A stretch of DNA of 64,000 nt from Lachnospira multipara LB2003 (GCF_000702205.1 NZ_JNKW01000011.1:29345-93344), one strand, 5' to 3'; counted from the first letter of the stretch, positions 26,952 through 37,078 are shown. Numbers and translations: made by a program. Notes: a model not told the origin generated them from the letters alone.

Positions 26952-29900
26952 TTATTCTGCTTTTACATAAGATGACTTATCCTCTGTATTAACAAATCCT
27001 ATTGTAAGTGATAATAGGCCGCTGTCTAAATACTCTTTAAATTTAGCTTCTTTACAAGCCATATAGCTATTATTAATACCAACTCTAACATATTTAGCTC
27101 CCTCTGGGATTACATATGTTACCATCTTATATCCTGTAGATGAATTATTGGTCTGAATTACGTTCATTTTCTCATCATAGAAGTGTACATAATGAACTCT
27201 TGCCTGATAATAATCACCAGTAATACTAAGCAATACTGTAAGGTAATCTGAATCCTCTGGAATGCTTATTCCCTTGCCATTAATGTCTGTTGTTAATGTA
27301 CCCCAGTATTTATCATCCCTTAATTCACCTGTCTTCTGGTTTAGTGTCTGCCATTTAAAGCTATCCATTGAATTATAAACTGTCTTATTACTTGTTAGGT
27401 AAGAAGTAGCATTCACAAGAGCTGAAAGCATATCTGTATTAGATTTTGAATAATCAACTCTGTTAACTAAACCATAATTATTCTGATTTCCATCATCCCA
27501 GTATACACACTTAATTCCATATTCGCTAGCACGTGCAACATAATTACTTGCTGCATTAACTCTGTATTCTGCTGGCACATATGATGGTTTTGTACCAAAT
27601 TCACCAATAATAACTGGTGTGTTAATTTTCTTACTAAATTTTGAAAGTGGTTCAAATAAGGAATTAATATCCTGGTCAAAAGCTGTACTATAGTCATGAA
27701 CTTCTACAATTAATCTATCTGCTGTTTGATCTGTTGGAAGAACAAAACTATCAAGGAAGCTGCTTTCGCGGCCATCAAGTAGGGTAGGAACAACTAATAA
27801 TCTATTAGTATTGTTTCCACCAAGTCCTCTTACAGTATCTACAAAAATCTGATTTAAAGTATTCATCTGACTTGCTGCCTTATCGCTATAATTCCAGCTT
27901 AGGGCCACATTATCAACCTCATTATAACTTTCAAAAATCAAATGCTCATCGTAATCACCAAAATAACTAGCGATCTCACTCCATAAAGCTCTAGCATCTT
28001 TACAAACCTGATTAAATTTTTCTTCTGTAGTACCTGCATAAATAATTGGCTGTTCATGGTGTGTATTAAGAATTACATACATATCGTTTTTGATTGCATA
28101 ATCAAGGACTGTTTGAACTCTTTCTAACCATTCCTGTCTAACTTTTAAATTGCCATTATCATCTGTATATGTGTTGTAATACCAAGTTACAGGAATTCTG
28201 ATTGTGTTAAATCCCTGCTCCTTAACATATTCAATTAAGTCTTCAGTAATAACTATATTTCCCCAAGTTGTTTCTTGATTTGGTGCGCCCTTATCAGTTC
28301 TGTCACCATAATGAGAATCTAGTGAATTACCTAAATTCCAGCCTACATTCATTGTATTCATAAATTCAGTAGCAGTAATAGGGTTCATTGCTGTATTGTG
28401 TTCATATTTTTCAAATTTTTCAAGGCTAAGCTTCTGATCTGAATTAAACTGATTTCTATAATCAGTTTCGCTAAATGAACCTACATTAGACTTAACATAA
28501 ACACCAATATAATCTGTTTGCTCATCTGCTGTCCACATTTCACCTGACTGATATGAATTTGTCTTAACATAACTACCATCATTTTTATATTCCACAATTG
28601 TCATTCTTAAATTGTGATTATCAAGATTTACTCTGTACTTGCCCTTATCATTACTTACATCAAGATATTTAGAACAAGCAAGGCAGTTAGCACTTACATT
28701 AAATCCTGTAGCTGAAAAGCTACCCATATTGTAGTTAGTAAAATCACTAAAGTCAAACTGACTTATGTCGACTTTATCAACTCCTGTGCAATAAAATTTT
28801 GAGTTAAGATCAATTGTCATACCCACATCAAGAAGGCCTAAACAATCAACGCCCCAAACACTAGAATTAAAGTTTAATCCTATGTAGCTTGCATTAGAAC
28901 TTGCAACATATTTGCTTCCATTTGTTAAATGGTCAACGTATCTAATAGCTTTACCATCCTTATCAAATTCTGCAATTGAAATAAGAATTCTTGAGTCGTT
29001 TACATTAACATAATACTCTTTACCTGGTGTAATACTGTATTTATTTCTTGTACAGTAAACACCTGAATAATTCTCATAAGACAAGCCCCATGACTTATAA
29101 TGACCTTGTCTGTAGTTTGAAGAATTACTTAAAGATCCTATATGAACCTCACCTAATAATTCCTCTGGATTTTCTTTTATTTCATCTAAATTCACAGTTG
29201 TAAATGTAAGCTGCGAAGTTAGAAGATTTTTTAAATCTGTAAGAGTGTTTTCCTTAGTTTCTTCATCCTTATACTGATACATTGAATATGTAACATATTT
29301 TGTATCAGCTAGTTTTGTAAAATAATCCCCGTTTCCTAAATCCACGCATCTAATGAAGTTAAAATTACTATCATATTCATTAATTTTTAATCGAAGTGTT
29401 GAATCACAAATATTGACTTTTTTAGATTCTTCAAAAAATGTGTAATAAGAATTAAGTCTCATTGTGTCGCTAATATCTGCAATCTTGCCCTTTGAATCAA
29501 ATCCACCATAAACCCAGTCAAGATTAGCATTTAAAGATTCAAGTGGTAATTCACTTACCTTTAATTCTTCTTCCTTTGTTTCTTTTTCTTCTTGCTTTGG
29601 CTTATCATCAACATCCGGATCAACTACAACTGGTGTGTCATCATTACCAACAAGAGCTGTACTGCTTAAAGAAAGAGTATAAACGCCATACTTCATATAT
29701 GATCTAAACATTCCAAGTGTCAATGTATAATCACTTGCATTATAGGCGCTAAGAACCAGGCTTTTTGTGTTTTTGTTAAAAATAAGAGTATCGCCATTTT
29801 TAGCCTCAAGGTTATTAATAACATTACCGTTCTTATCCATTTCATTGATTATAAGCCTTAAGGAACTCACATTAGTCTTAAATGTGTATGAATAATTTGG

Positions 29901-30533
29901 ATCAACTGTTACTTCGTTTCTAAGATTAATGTAAGATGTGTAGTTAAAAATCTTAGAGCCGTCAAAGCTAACCAAGCCTCTTCTCCAAAGTCCTGGATTA
30001 TTAAGGTTAGTATAACTAGCCTCTGTTTTATAGCCTGTTAACTTTTTTTGACTGATTGTAAAACCAGATTCAAAAAGCTCTTTATATTTTTCATATGTCA
30101 TTGCATAGTCTGATGGATTATAAATAGAAATACCACAATAACTTACTCCATCCTCGATTATAATTTCTGCACCGTCTGAAATAGTATTATCAAAATCTAC
30201 AAGCTCAAAATTCTCATCATATTGGGCAAAAACTATAACATAAGATGATTCCGAACATGATATTTTATAGACGTCACCTGCTGTAACCTTTAAGAATTCT
30301 TTAGTTGATAGAAATGCACTCCATGTGTCAAATCCACCACCATTTTGGTAAATTCCCTTTTTCCAGTTCGAAAAATCTGAAAGACTAAAATTTGACAATT
30401 TAGTCTCATTAACATTAGTGGTCTCAGAAGCATTAGCGGATATACTTCCTACACTTAAATACGCCGAAAATACTGTACAAACCGCAGTAGTAACTGCAAT
30501 CCACTGCCTTAATGTTTTCTTTAACTTTTTCAT
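26952..30533 (-). CDS. Secreted multi-domain GH5 glycoside hydrolase
   Basis: 1193 residues, one of two GH5 paralogues in the window. Signal peptide (residues about 1-36, ending near SANASE). Several copies of the NYxxGxYxSWG / NDSRxxxxxxEFDKDGK domain are interrupted by an acidic linker (DDKPKQEEKETKEEE). The catalytic part starts near residue 728 with NVGWNLGNSLD, then HHEQ, acid/base E872 in SYNEVDN and nucleophile E978 in IGEFG. The spacing of 106 residues is the same as in the 905-residue paralogue. It differs in having a secretory signal and more accessory domains. The strand is opposite to the EPS operon. Substrate unproven. Confidence 0.92.
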   Translation of the reverse strand: MKKLKKTLRQWIAVTTAVCTVFSAYLSVGSISANASETTNVNETKLSNFSLSDFSNWKKGIYQNGGGFDTWSAFLSTKEFLKVTAGDVYKISCSESSYVIVFAQYDENFELVDFDNTISDGAEIIIEDGVSYCGISIYNPSDYAMTYEKYKELFESGFTISQKKLTGYKTEASYTNLNNPGLWRRGLVSFDGSKIFNYTSYINLRNEVTVDPNYSYTFKTNVSSLRLIINEMDKNGNVINNLEAKNGDTLIFNKNTKSLVLSAYNASDYTLTLGMFRSYMKYGVYTLSLSSTALVGNDDTPVVVDPDVDDKPKQEEKETKEEELKVSELPLESLNANLDWVYGGFDSKGKIADISDTMRLNSYYTFFEESKKVNICDSTLRLKINEYDSNFNFIRCVDLGNGDYFTKLADTKYVTYSMYQYKDEETKENTLTDLKNLLTSQLTFTTVNLDEIKENPEELLGEVHIGSLSNSSNYRQGHYKSWGLSYENYSGVYCTRNKYSITPGKEYYVNVNDSRILISIAEFDKDGKAIRYVDHLTNGSKYVASSNASYIGLNFNSSVWGVDCLGLLDVGMTIDLNSKFYCTGVDKVDISQFDFSDFTNYNMGSFSATGFNVSANCLACSKYLDVSNDKGKYRVNLDNHNLRMTIVEYKNDGSYVKTNSYQSGEMWTADEQTDYIGVYVKSNVGSFSETDYRNQFNSDQKLSLEKFEKYEHNTAMNPITATEFMNTMNVGWNLGNSLDSHYGDRTDKGAPNQETTWGNIVITEDLIEYVKEQGFNTIRIPVTWYYNTYTDDNGNLKVRQEWLERVQTVLDYAIKNDMYVILNTHHEQPIIYAGTTEEKFNQVCKDARALWSEIASYFGDYDEHLIFESYNEVDNVALSWNYSDKAASQMNTLNQIFVDTVRGLGGNNTNRLLVVPTLLDGRESSFLDSFVLPTDQTADRLIVEVHDYSTAFDQDINSLFEPLSKFSKKINTPVIIGEFGTKPSYVPAEYRVNAASNYVARASEYGIKCVYWDDGNQNNYGLVNRVDYSKSNTDMLSALVNATSYLTSNKTVYNSMDSFKWQTLNQKTGELRDDKYWGTLTTDINGKGISIPEDSDYLTVLLSITGDYYQARVHYVHFYDEKMNVIQTNNSSTGYKMVTYVIPEGAKYVRVGINNSYMACKEAKFKEYLDSGLLSLTIGFVNTEDKSSYVKAE

Positions 30534-30591
30534 GTAGAAAAACCTCCTAGTAAAAATAATAAGTCTCGCGTAACAGGTTTATTTACTTCGA

Positions 30592-31317
30592 TTATTTTGC
30601 GTGAAATTCATATCCTTTAAATCGCACGCTTGTTATCATATCACAAATATTAAGATATGCATCTAATTTCTTTCTTAATCTTGATATTTGAACCATGATA
30701 GTCTGTCTATCTGTATCTGAATAAGTACCAAATAGTTTTTTAGATATTTCTTCAAACGTTGTCACCTCCCCGTTATGACTAACTAAAATAGCTAAAATCT
30801 CATACTCTCTATTAGACAAACTTATTTCGTCGCCGTCACAATAAACCTTATGTTCAAGATAATCAACGGATAAATGTCCAAAATTTTCATAAGACCTAAC
30901 ATCCTTAGCCTCCTCCTTAAAGGCTACCCCAGTTGATGTTTTGTTATATTGTCTAAATCGTCGTACATTTGCCTGAATTCTGGCATTTATCTCATTTAGA
31001 CTATAGGGCTTTATTATGAAGTCATCCCCACCAACTTCAAGCCCCCTTATCTTGTCCTCTTCAAGATCCTTACCTGTTAAGAAAAGAATAGGAATATTAG
31101 TTAATTTTCTCATTTCTTCACAACATGTAAATCCGTCCATATCAGACATCATTACATCTAAAAGGATACAATCTATATTATTTGCTTTCACTATATCAAT
31201 AGCATCCACAGCATTTGTAGCTGTAAACACTTTATATTCTTTTTTTTCAAAAAATCTTTTATTTAATTCTATAACTTCAATATCATCATCAACAAGTAAT
31301 AAAGTAATATCTTTCAT
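30592..31317 (-). CDS. OmpR/PhoB-type response regulator
   Basis: 241 residues. Receiver domain with acidic pocket VDDD near the N-terminus, phospho-Asp in DCILLDVMMSDMDG, and Lys in IIKPY. A winged-helix output domain follows, with SLSNREYEIL and DRQTIMVQISRLRKK. The gene lies 58 bases upstream of the GH5 gene on the same strand, so it probably regulates it. The soluble kinase at 25136 is the natural partner. Ribosome site AAGGAG precedes the ATG. Confidence 0.92.
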   Translation of the reverse strand: MKDITLLLVDDDIEVIELNKRFFEKKEYKVFTATNAVDAIDIVKANNIDCILLDVMMSDMDGFTCCEEMRKLTNIPILFLTGKDLEEDKIRGLEVGGDDFIIKPYSLNEINARIQANVRRFRQYNKTSTGVAFKEEAKDVRSYENFGHLSVDYLEHKVYCDGDEISLSNREYEILAILVSHNGEVTTFEEISKKLFGTYSDTDRQTIMVQISRLRKKLDAYLNICDMITSVRFKGYEFHAK

Positions 31318-31389
31318 ACAATCTCCTTATATCAACAACTTTATAATATAGCATCATTTAAAATTTTGCAAATTTAATTTTCCTTATCC

Positions 31390-31418
31390 TTGATAAACTT
31401 TCTTGTATATTCTATAAT
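31390..31418 (+). promoter_or_regulatory. Promoter of the diguanylate cyclase pair
   Basis: TTGATA (31390-31395), 17-bp spacer, TATAAT (31413-31418). It lies in the interval divergent from the response regulator gene. Confidence 0.75.
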
Positions 31419-31464
31419 TAGTATATATATTATACGTGAAAAATATAAAAATACCGAGGAAATT

Positions 31465-32619
31465 ATGGAACAAATAAATGCTAAAATAGATGAAACTATA
31501 ATTGCTTACCTGATTTTTCTGATAATTGGATATCATATCCTCTTAAACTCAAAAAAATCAGTGCTAAGAAATAGGGTGTTAGAATATATTGGAATTGTAC
31601 ATCTATATCTAATATCCTACTTAATTACAATGTTTCGTGTGGTTTTTGATAATGTGAATATAATACCTGTCATTTATTTTACAGAGATACTTAAGTTTAT
31701 CTCTGTTGTTGGCATGTCCGGATTTACATTTGTTGTATTTCAGCACTTGCTTAGAACAAGGCTTTTTAATACCACAGTAACCGAAGCTATTGCCATGATT
31801 CCACTATGTATAACTATACTTCTCTACATAAGCACACCAATAACTAAGCTGACCTTTAGCGTAAATCCAGATAAATCAATAATTCCCGGTCCACTATATC
31901 TATTTCCGTATATATTGTCACTAATATATAACATTTTATGTTCTGTAATTATTATAAAAGCAATTTATAAAAGCTACAATCCCCAAGAGAGAAGATTTGC
32001 AGCAAATCTTTCCATTTTAATAGTTACACCTTTAATAAGCAGATATGTGTCTACTAGATTCGGTGTTCCAATTCAAGAAATCACACTAGCTATAACCTTC
32101 TTAGTTTTTTATTTGGATTTCATAAAAAGGGATGTATCTACTGATAGATTAACAGGATTAAACAATCGTAGATTTCTTATTTACGAAGTAAATTCTCTTA
32201 TGAAAAGAATAGACAGAAAAAAGCTTGTTTTGCTCATGATTGACGCAAATAAGTTTAAAAGCATCAATGATAATTATGGACATTTAGAAGGGGATGCTGC
32301 CCTTAAAAGAATTGGTACAGCAATAGAGCAGTGCACTTATTTTTTAAAGCATTGTACTATTTCTAGATATGGCGGTGACGAATTTATTATTTGTTTCCTA
32401 GAAAGGCAAAGTAAGGATGGACGACTTATTGCCTTAAACATTGAAAAAACACTAGAAAAAATAAACAAAAACGACAATGCCAAAAGTAATGTTAATGTCT
32501 CTATTGGAATTGCAAAATATGATCCTTCATTTACTAATGCAGAAGACTTTATAAAAGCAGCAGATGATGCCCTTTATAATGTCAAAAAGGAGAAGTCACT
32601 ATGGAATACTTTGAATTAG
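31465..32619 (+). CDS. Membrane diguanylate cyclase 1 (GGDEF)
   Basis: 384 residues. Six to seven membrane helices occupy residues about 15-220, followed by a GGDEF domain with SRYGGDEFIICF. It makes c-di-GMP from two GTP. The I-site RxxD (four residues starting nine before GGDEF) is replaced by L-K-H-C, so feedback inhibition should be absent. A TTG at 31390 would extend the frame but is really the -35 box; ATG 31465 follows GAGGA. It overlaps the next gene by 19 bases. No EAL or HD-GYP phosphodiesterase is visible in the window. Confidence 0.9.
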   Translation: MEQINAKIDETIIAYLIFLIIGYHILLNSKKSVLRNRVLEYIGIVHLYLISYLITMFRVVFDNVNIIPVIYFTEILKFISVVGMSGFTFVVFQHLLRTRLFNTTVTEAIAMIPLCITILLYISTPITKLTFSVNPDKSIIPGPLYLFPYILSLIYNILCSVIIIKAIYKSYNPQERRFAANLSILIVTPLISRYVSTRFGVPIQEITLAITFLVFYLDFIKRDVSTDRLTGLNNRRFLIYEVNSLMKRIDRKKLVLLMIDANKFKSINDNYGHLEGDAALKRIGTAIEQCTYFLKHCTISRYGGDEFIICFLERQSKDGRLIALNIEKTLEKINKNDNAKSNVNVSIGIAKYDPSFTNAEDFIKAADDALYNVKKEKSLWNTLN

Positions 32620-33722
32620 CTAGTATAGAACATTCCTGCATAGCTATTGTTTTATTCATAATTGTCTTAATTGACACTTATAGAACTTTTAATCGTTCTA
32701 TCTTTAGTGTACGATTATGCACATTTTTTATATTAAACATTATATATACCTCCCTTGAACTTTTAATTACATACTTAGATGAAGTTCATATAGCTAATAT
32801 TTATCTTCTTTATTTCATTTGTGCAGCCTTACTTGTAACCAAGCTTGCAATTAAGACTTATCTTTTCCTATGCACTGAATACGTTATAAAAAGTAGAATC
32901 ACACGATCCTTTAAGTTGGAATTTTTCTGTTTAATTCCTTCAATATTAACGAGTTTACTTGTTATAACATCACCCTTTACAAAATGGATTTTTAAATTTC
33001 ACGAGGATACTTTTTCTAGAGGACAATTTTTCTTTATTTACCAGACCGTATCCCTTGTATACGTTGCTGCATGCATAGTTCATGCCTTTATACGTACATT
33101 AAGAACAAAGAACATTAATGATAATAAAATGTATATTTCCATTATTGTTTTTTTGACAATTCCATACATAATTTCTATCTTTGATGAAAGAGTTTGGACC
33201 ATTACTGTGGCCCTTGCCGTCCTTTCTTTCTACTTAATTATTCAACACGACAATTTATCTAAGGATGCGCTTACTAAACTAAATAGCAGGCAATACCTAA
33301 AATACGATATTCTAAAAATGATTTCTGTAAACTGGAAGAGTCGGCTTTGTTTACTTATGATTGACGGTGATTACTTTAAAAAAATCAATGATAATTATGG
33401 ACATCTTGAAGGAGATAAAAGTCTTATAAGAATTGGGGAAGCTATAAGCTATGCCACAAGAAACCTTTATAATGTTACCTCTGCAAGATATGGCGGTGAT
33501 GAATTTGTTGTTTGTTTCTATGAGAATGGCGAAAATACCGCAAGTCACATTGCTAATCAAATAAAAGAAAAAGTAGTAGAACTAAATCTTAAGGATGACT
33601 CGCCTTATGATTTAACTGTTAGTATTGGAATTGCTTATTATGACAGCTCTATAAAGAGCGTTGATGATTTTATCAATGCCGCAGATATGAATCTTTATGA
33701 GCATAAAAAAGGAAGAACATAA
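32601..33722 (+). CDS. Membrane diguanylate cyclase 2 (GGDEF)
   Basis: 373 residues and a clear paralogue of the upstream gene: the same order of membrane helices then GGDEF (ARYGGDEFVVCF), with shared blocks KINDNYGHLEGDKSLIRIG and SIGIAYYD. Its I-site position reads L-Y-N-V rather than RxxD, so product inhibition is not expected. The start overlaps the first cyclase; AGGAG precedes the ATG. The tandem pair probably arose by duplication, with the two sensing halves now diverged. Confidence 0.9.
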   Translation: MEYFELASIEHSCIAIVLFIIVLIDTYRTFNRSIFSVRLCTFFILNIIYTSLELLITYLDEVHIANIYLLYFICAALLVTKLAIKTYLFLCTEYVIKSRITRSFKLEFFCLIPSILTSLLVITSPFTKWIFKFHEDTFSRGQFFFIYQTVSLVYVAACIVHAFIRTLRTKNINDNKMYISIIVFLTIPYIISIFDERVWTITVALAVLSFYLIIQHDNLSKDALTKLNSRQYLKYDILKMISVNWKSRLCLLMIDGDYFKKINDNYGHLEGDKSLIRIGEAISYATRNLYNVTSARYGGDEFVVCFYENGENTASHIANQIKEKVVELNLKDDSPYDLTVSIGIAYYDSSIKSVDDFINAADMNLYEHKKGRT

Positions 33723-33786
33723 ATAATGGAGGGTATAAATAAAGGCAAGCATAAATAAGAGAAAGTATAAATAATACAAAAATAAA

Positions 33787-33830
33787 TTGACCTAGGATTT
33801 ATTATTAATTTAATAAGTCCTAGGTCAAAA
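33787..33830. terminator. Long inverted repeat after the cyclase genes
   Basis: TTGACCTAGGA (33787-33797) pairs with TCCTAGGTCAA (33817-33827), with additional AT pairs inside. It probably ends transcription of the cyclase operon; the U-tract is weak. Confidence 0.6.
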
Positions 33831-33852
33831 ATTTGCGAGCATAACTCTTAAC

Positions 33853-33942
33853 TTGTTATTTTTTTAATTGTGGTGTTCCTCACTAGTTTATGCCGCCATC
33901 TATGGTGAGGTTAAAACTATTTTTTCAAATAGTAAATAACAA
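33853..33942. other. Branched inverted-repeat structure beside the ADH gene
   Basis: Outer arms TTGTTATTT (33853-33861) and AAATAACAA (33934-33942) enclose CCTCAC...GTGAGG (33878-33883/33905-33910) and ACTATTT-TTTC-AAATAGT (33916-33933). On the minus strand the last hairpin is followed by TTTT and can terminate the alcohol dehydrogenase transcript. The rest has no recognised RNA family. Confidence 0.4.
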
Positions 33943-33966
33943 ATTAATCTAAATAGATTATTCACT

Positions 33967-35115
33967 CTACAAAAGTGCTCTGTAAAGTGATTCTATTTCT
34001 TCAACACTTGGCTGCTTTGGGTTTCCTGGGAAACAAGCATCTGCATGAGCAGATTCTGCAAGGAAATGTACGTCGCTGTCCTTTACAATATCCTTTAAAT
34101 CCTTTGGAATTCCCACATCTGCCGATAATTTTGCAACTGCATCAACAGCAGCTTTTCTATATTCATCTGGCGACATATTCTCTGTACCACTCACACCCAT
34201 AGCCTTAGCAATATCTCTGAATTTTTCTCCTGTTGCATCTGCATTATATGCCATAATTGATGGAAGTAATATTGCATTAGCAACTCCATGTGGTGTGTCA
34301 TATAATGCACCTAATGGATGTGCCATTGAATGAACAAGACCAAGGCCTACATTAGAGAAACCCATGCCTGCCACATACTGTCCAAGAGCCATTCCTTCAC
34401 GGCCTTCTGGCTTATTATCAACTGCATCTCTTAAGTGCTTAGAAATAAGCTCGATTGCCTTTAAATGGAACATATCAGATAATTCCCAAGCTCCATTTGT
34501 AATATAACCTTCAATTGCATGTGTAAGTGCATCCATACCTGTTGCAGCTGTTAAGCCCTTTGGCATTGATGACATCATATCTGAATCTACAATTGCTACA
34601 ATTGGAATATCCTTTGGATCTACACATACCATCTTACGATTCTTCTCAGCATCAGTAATAACATAGTTAATTGTTACTTCAGCTGCTGTACCTGCTGTTG
34701 TTGGAACAGCAATAATAGGAACTGCTGGCTTCTTAGTAGGAGCAACTCCTTCAAGGCTTCTTACATCTGCAAAATCAGGATTATTAATAATAATACCTAT
34801 TGCCTTAGCAGTATCCATTGATGAACCACCACCAATTGCAATAATATAATCTGTTCCTGCCTTCTTAAAGCTTTCTACACCTGTTTGGACATTTTCAATT
34901 GTTGGATTTGGCTTAATATTTGAATATAATTCATATTCAAGACCAGCTCCTTCTAACACGTCTAATACCTTCTTAGTAACCCCAAATTTAACTAAGTCAG
35001 GATCAGAGCAAACAAATGCTTTTTTAAAACCTCTCTCTTTTACCTCAGTTGCAATTTCCTTAATTGCTCCTGCGCCGTGGTAAGATCTTTCATTAAGTAC
35101 AAATCTGTTTGCCAT
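33967..35115 (-). CDS. Iron-containing alcohol dehydrogenase
   Basis: 382 residues of the group III Fe-ADH family. NAD-binding GGGSSMDTAKAIG and TTAGTAAEVT are seen. The metal ligands lie in DALTHAIEGY and GLVHSMAHPLGALYDTPHG. It reduces an aldehyde to alcohol in fermentation (butanol, propanediol or lactaldehyde type); substrate cannot be set from sequence. The frame is open upstream to 35196, but GGAGG (complement of 35121-35126) sits just before ATG 35115. It is divergent from the HAD phosphatase. Confidence 0.9.
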   Translation of the reverse strand: MANRFVLNERSYHGAGAIKEIATEVKERGFKKAFVCSDPDLVKFGVTKKVLDVLEGAGLEYELYSNIKPNPTIENVQTGVESFKKAGTDYIIAIGGGSSMDTAKAIGIIINNPDFADVRSLEGVAPTKKPAVPIIAVPTTAGTAAEVTINYVITDAEKNRKMVCVDPKDIPIVAIVDSDMMSSMPKGLTAATGMDALTHAIEGYITNGAWELSDMFHLKAIELISKHLRDAVDNKPEGREGMALGQYVAGMGFSNVGLGLVHSMAHPLGALYDTPHGVANAILLPSIMAYNADATGEKFRDIAKAMGVSGTENMSPDEYRKAAVDAVAKLSADVGIPKDLKDIVKDSDVHFLAESAHADACFPGNPKQPSVEEIESLYRALL

Positions 35116-35326
35116 ATAAAACCTCCACATTATTATATTTTTACGACCCTGTCGTAATGTATCTATACTTATTTTAACACTTTTAATGTATAACACAAGT
35201 TATTTTATGTATAATTTTGACAAAGTTTTATGTAATTTAATTAGTTTCGCAGATTTGCATTTAGCTAGGCCAAAATCTATAATTGAGTCTGTTATTTTAA
35301 AGCAAACTATGCGGAAAGGATTTTTC

Positions 35327-35977
35327 ATGGAAAATAAATATAAATTAGCAATTTTTGATTTGGATGGCACGCTTCTTGATACCTTAGAAGATTTAATGCT
35401 AAGCGTAAATGAAATTCTAAAAAGAAATAATTTCCCCACAAGAAGTCTTGAAGAAATCAGACAATTTGTGGGAAATGGTACATTAAAGCTTATGGAAAGA
35501 AGCCTTCCTAGTGACCTTACAAAGGATGATGTTGCTAAATATCACGAAGAATTTAAGAAATATTACGACATGCATTGTAACGATACAACTAAACCTTACG
35601 ATGATATTCTTGAAGTCCTAAACACTTTAAAAGATAGGGGAGTAGTCCTTGCCATGCTTTCAAATAAGCCAGATTTTGCAGTTAAAAAGCTTAATGCTAT
35701 TTATTTTGGCGATATTTTTACCATTGCAAGAGGAGCTCTTCCAGATGTTCCAACTAAACCTGCTCCAGACTCAGTTAATAAAATAATGGAAGACCTATCT
35801 ATTTCAAAGGCTGACACTGTCTATATTGGAGACTCTGACGTAGACATTAATACTGCAAAAAATGCTAAAATCGCAGAAATTGCCGTAACTTGGGGCTTTA
35901 GAGATAAAGACTTTTTAGTAAAAAATGGCGCAAACACTTTTGCAAATAAATGCAGCGACTTGTTGAATTTGATATAA
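35327..35977 (+). CDS. HAD-family phosphatase (phosphoglycolate phosphatase-like)
   Basis: 216 residues. HAD motif I LAIFDLDGTLLDT, motif II MLSNKP, motif III Lys in TKPAPDSV and motif IV VYIGDSDVDINTAKNA. A four-helix cap lies after motif I, the Gph/PpaX arrangement. It likely hydrolyses phosphoglycolate or another small phosphate ester in the cytosol. The start is ATG 35327, 6 bases after GAAAGGA. The upstream in-frame ATG at 35186 lacks a ribosome site and would extend across the promoter region. Confidence 0.88.
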   Translation: MENKYKLAIFDLDGTLLDTLEDLMLSVNEILKRNNFPTRSLEEIRQFVGNGTLKLMERSLPSDLTKDDVAKYHEEFKKYYDMHCNDTTKPYDDILEVLNTLKDRGVVLAMLSNKPDFAVKKLNAIYFGDIFTIARGALPDVPTKPAPDSVNKIMEDLSISKADTVYIGDSDVDINTAKNAKIAEIAVTWGFRDKDFLVKNGANTFANKCSDLLNLI

Positions 35978-36091
35978 AAAAATTTTGCACAATCTAATCT
36001 AAGAGTATATAATATTTTATGTGTCTTATTCCGGCTGTTTTATCACCACACGAATTGTAGATATTTCAGCCAATTATATGGAGGTATATTA

Positions 36092-37078
36092 ATGAGCATT
36101 AAAATTGGTATTTTAGGATATGGCAATCTTGCACGTGGTGTTGAGAGTGCTATTAGACAAAATGATGATCTTGAACTTGTAGCTGTTTTTACAAGAAGAG
36201 ATCCAAAAACTGTTACAATTAAGACTGCAGGCGTTCCTGTAGATTCAGTTGATAATATTGAAAGCTACGTTGGCAAAATCGACGTTTTAGTTTTAGCTGG
36301 TGGTTCTGCAACTGATTTACCAGAGCAGACTCCTAAGTACGCTAAGTTATTCAACGTAATCGATAGTTTCGATACTCATGCTAGAATTCCAGAGCATTTT
36401 GCTAACGTTGATAAGTCAGCTAAGGAAACTAACCACGTTGGTATTATTTCAATGGGTTGGGATCCAGGTATGTTCTCACTTCTTCGTATGGTTTCAACAG
36501 CTGTACTTCCAGAAGGTGAAAACTACACATTCTGGGGTCGTGGTGTAAGCCAGGGTCATTCAGATGCTATTAGAAGAATTGATGGAGTTTTAGATGCTAG
36601 ACAGTACACAGTTCCTATTGAAGCTGCTGTTGAAAGAGTTCGTTCAGGTGAAAACCCAGAACTTACAACAAGAGAAAAGCATTTAAGAGAATGCTACGTT
36701 GTAGCCAAAGAAGGTGCTGACCTTGCTCGTATCGAAAAGGAAATCAAGGAAATGCCTAACTATTTCGCAGATTACGATACAACTGTAACATTCATCACAG
36801 AAGAAGAGTTAAAGAAGAACCATTCAGGTCTTCCACATGGTGGTTTCGTTCTTAGAAGTGGTGTTACTGGTCTTAATAAAGAACATAAGCACATTATCGA
36901 ATACAAGCTTACACTTGATTCAAACCCAGAATTCACAGGTTCTGTAATCGCAGCATACGCAAGAGCTGCTTATAAGCTTGCTAATGAAGGTTCATTTGGC
37001 GCAAAGACAGTATTTGATATTGCACCAGCTTACATTAGCCCATTATCAGGCGAAGAATTAAGAAAGAACTTATTATAA
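36092..37078 (+). CDS. ddh: meso-Diaminopimelate D-dehydrogenase
   Basis: 328 residues. NADP-binding ILGYGNLARGV at the N-terminus, then DSFDTHARIPEHF and GWDPGMFSLLRM, the substrate-binding blocks of Ddh. It aminates tetrahydrodipicolinate to meso-DAP in one step for peptidoglycan and lysine. The presence of ddh and the highly biased codon use suggest strong expression. Ribosome site GGAGG is 7 bases before ATG. It stands alone with a terminator behind it. Confidence 0.95.
   Translation: MSIKIGILGYGNLARGVESAIRQNDDLELVAVFTRRDPKTVTIKTAGVPVDSVDNIESYVGKIDVLVLAGGSATDLPEQTPKYAKLFNVIDSFDTHARIPEHFANVDKSAKETNHVGIISMGWDPGMFSLLRMVSTAVLPEGENYTFWGRGVSQGHSDAIRRIDGVLDARQYTVPIEAAVERVRSGENPELTTREKHLRECYVVAKEGADLARIEKEIKEMPNYFADYDTTVTFITEEELKKNHSGLPHGGFVLRSGVTGLNKEHKHIIEYKLTLDSNPEFTGSVIAAYARAAYKLANEGSFGAKTVFDIAPAYISPLSGEELRKNLL

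Noticed and set aside
31390..31464. N-terminal extension of the first cyclase from TTG 31390
   Set aside because: The TTG is the -35 box of a good promoter and no ribosome site precedes it.
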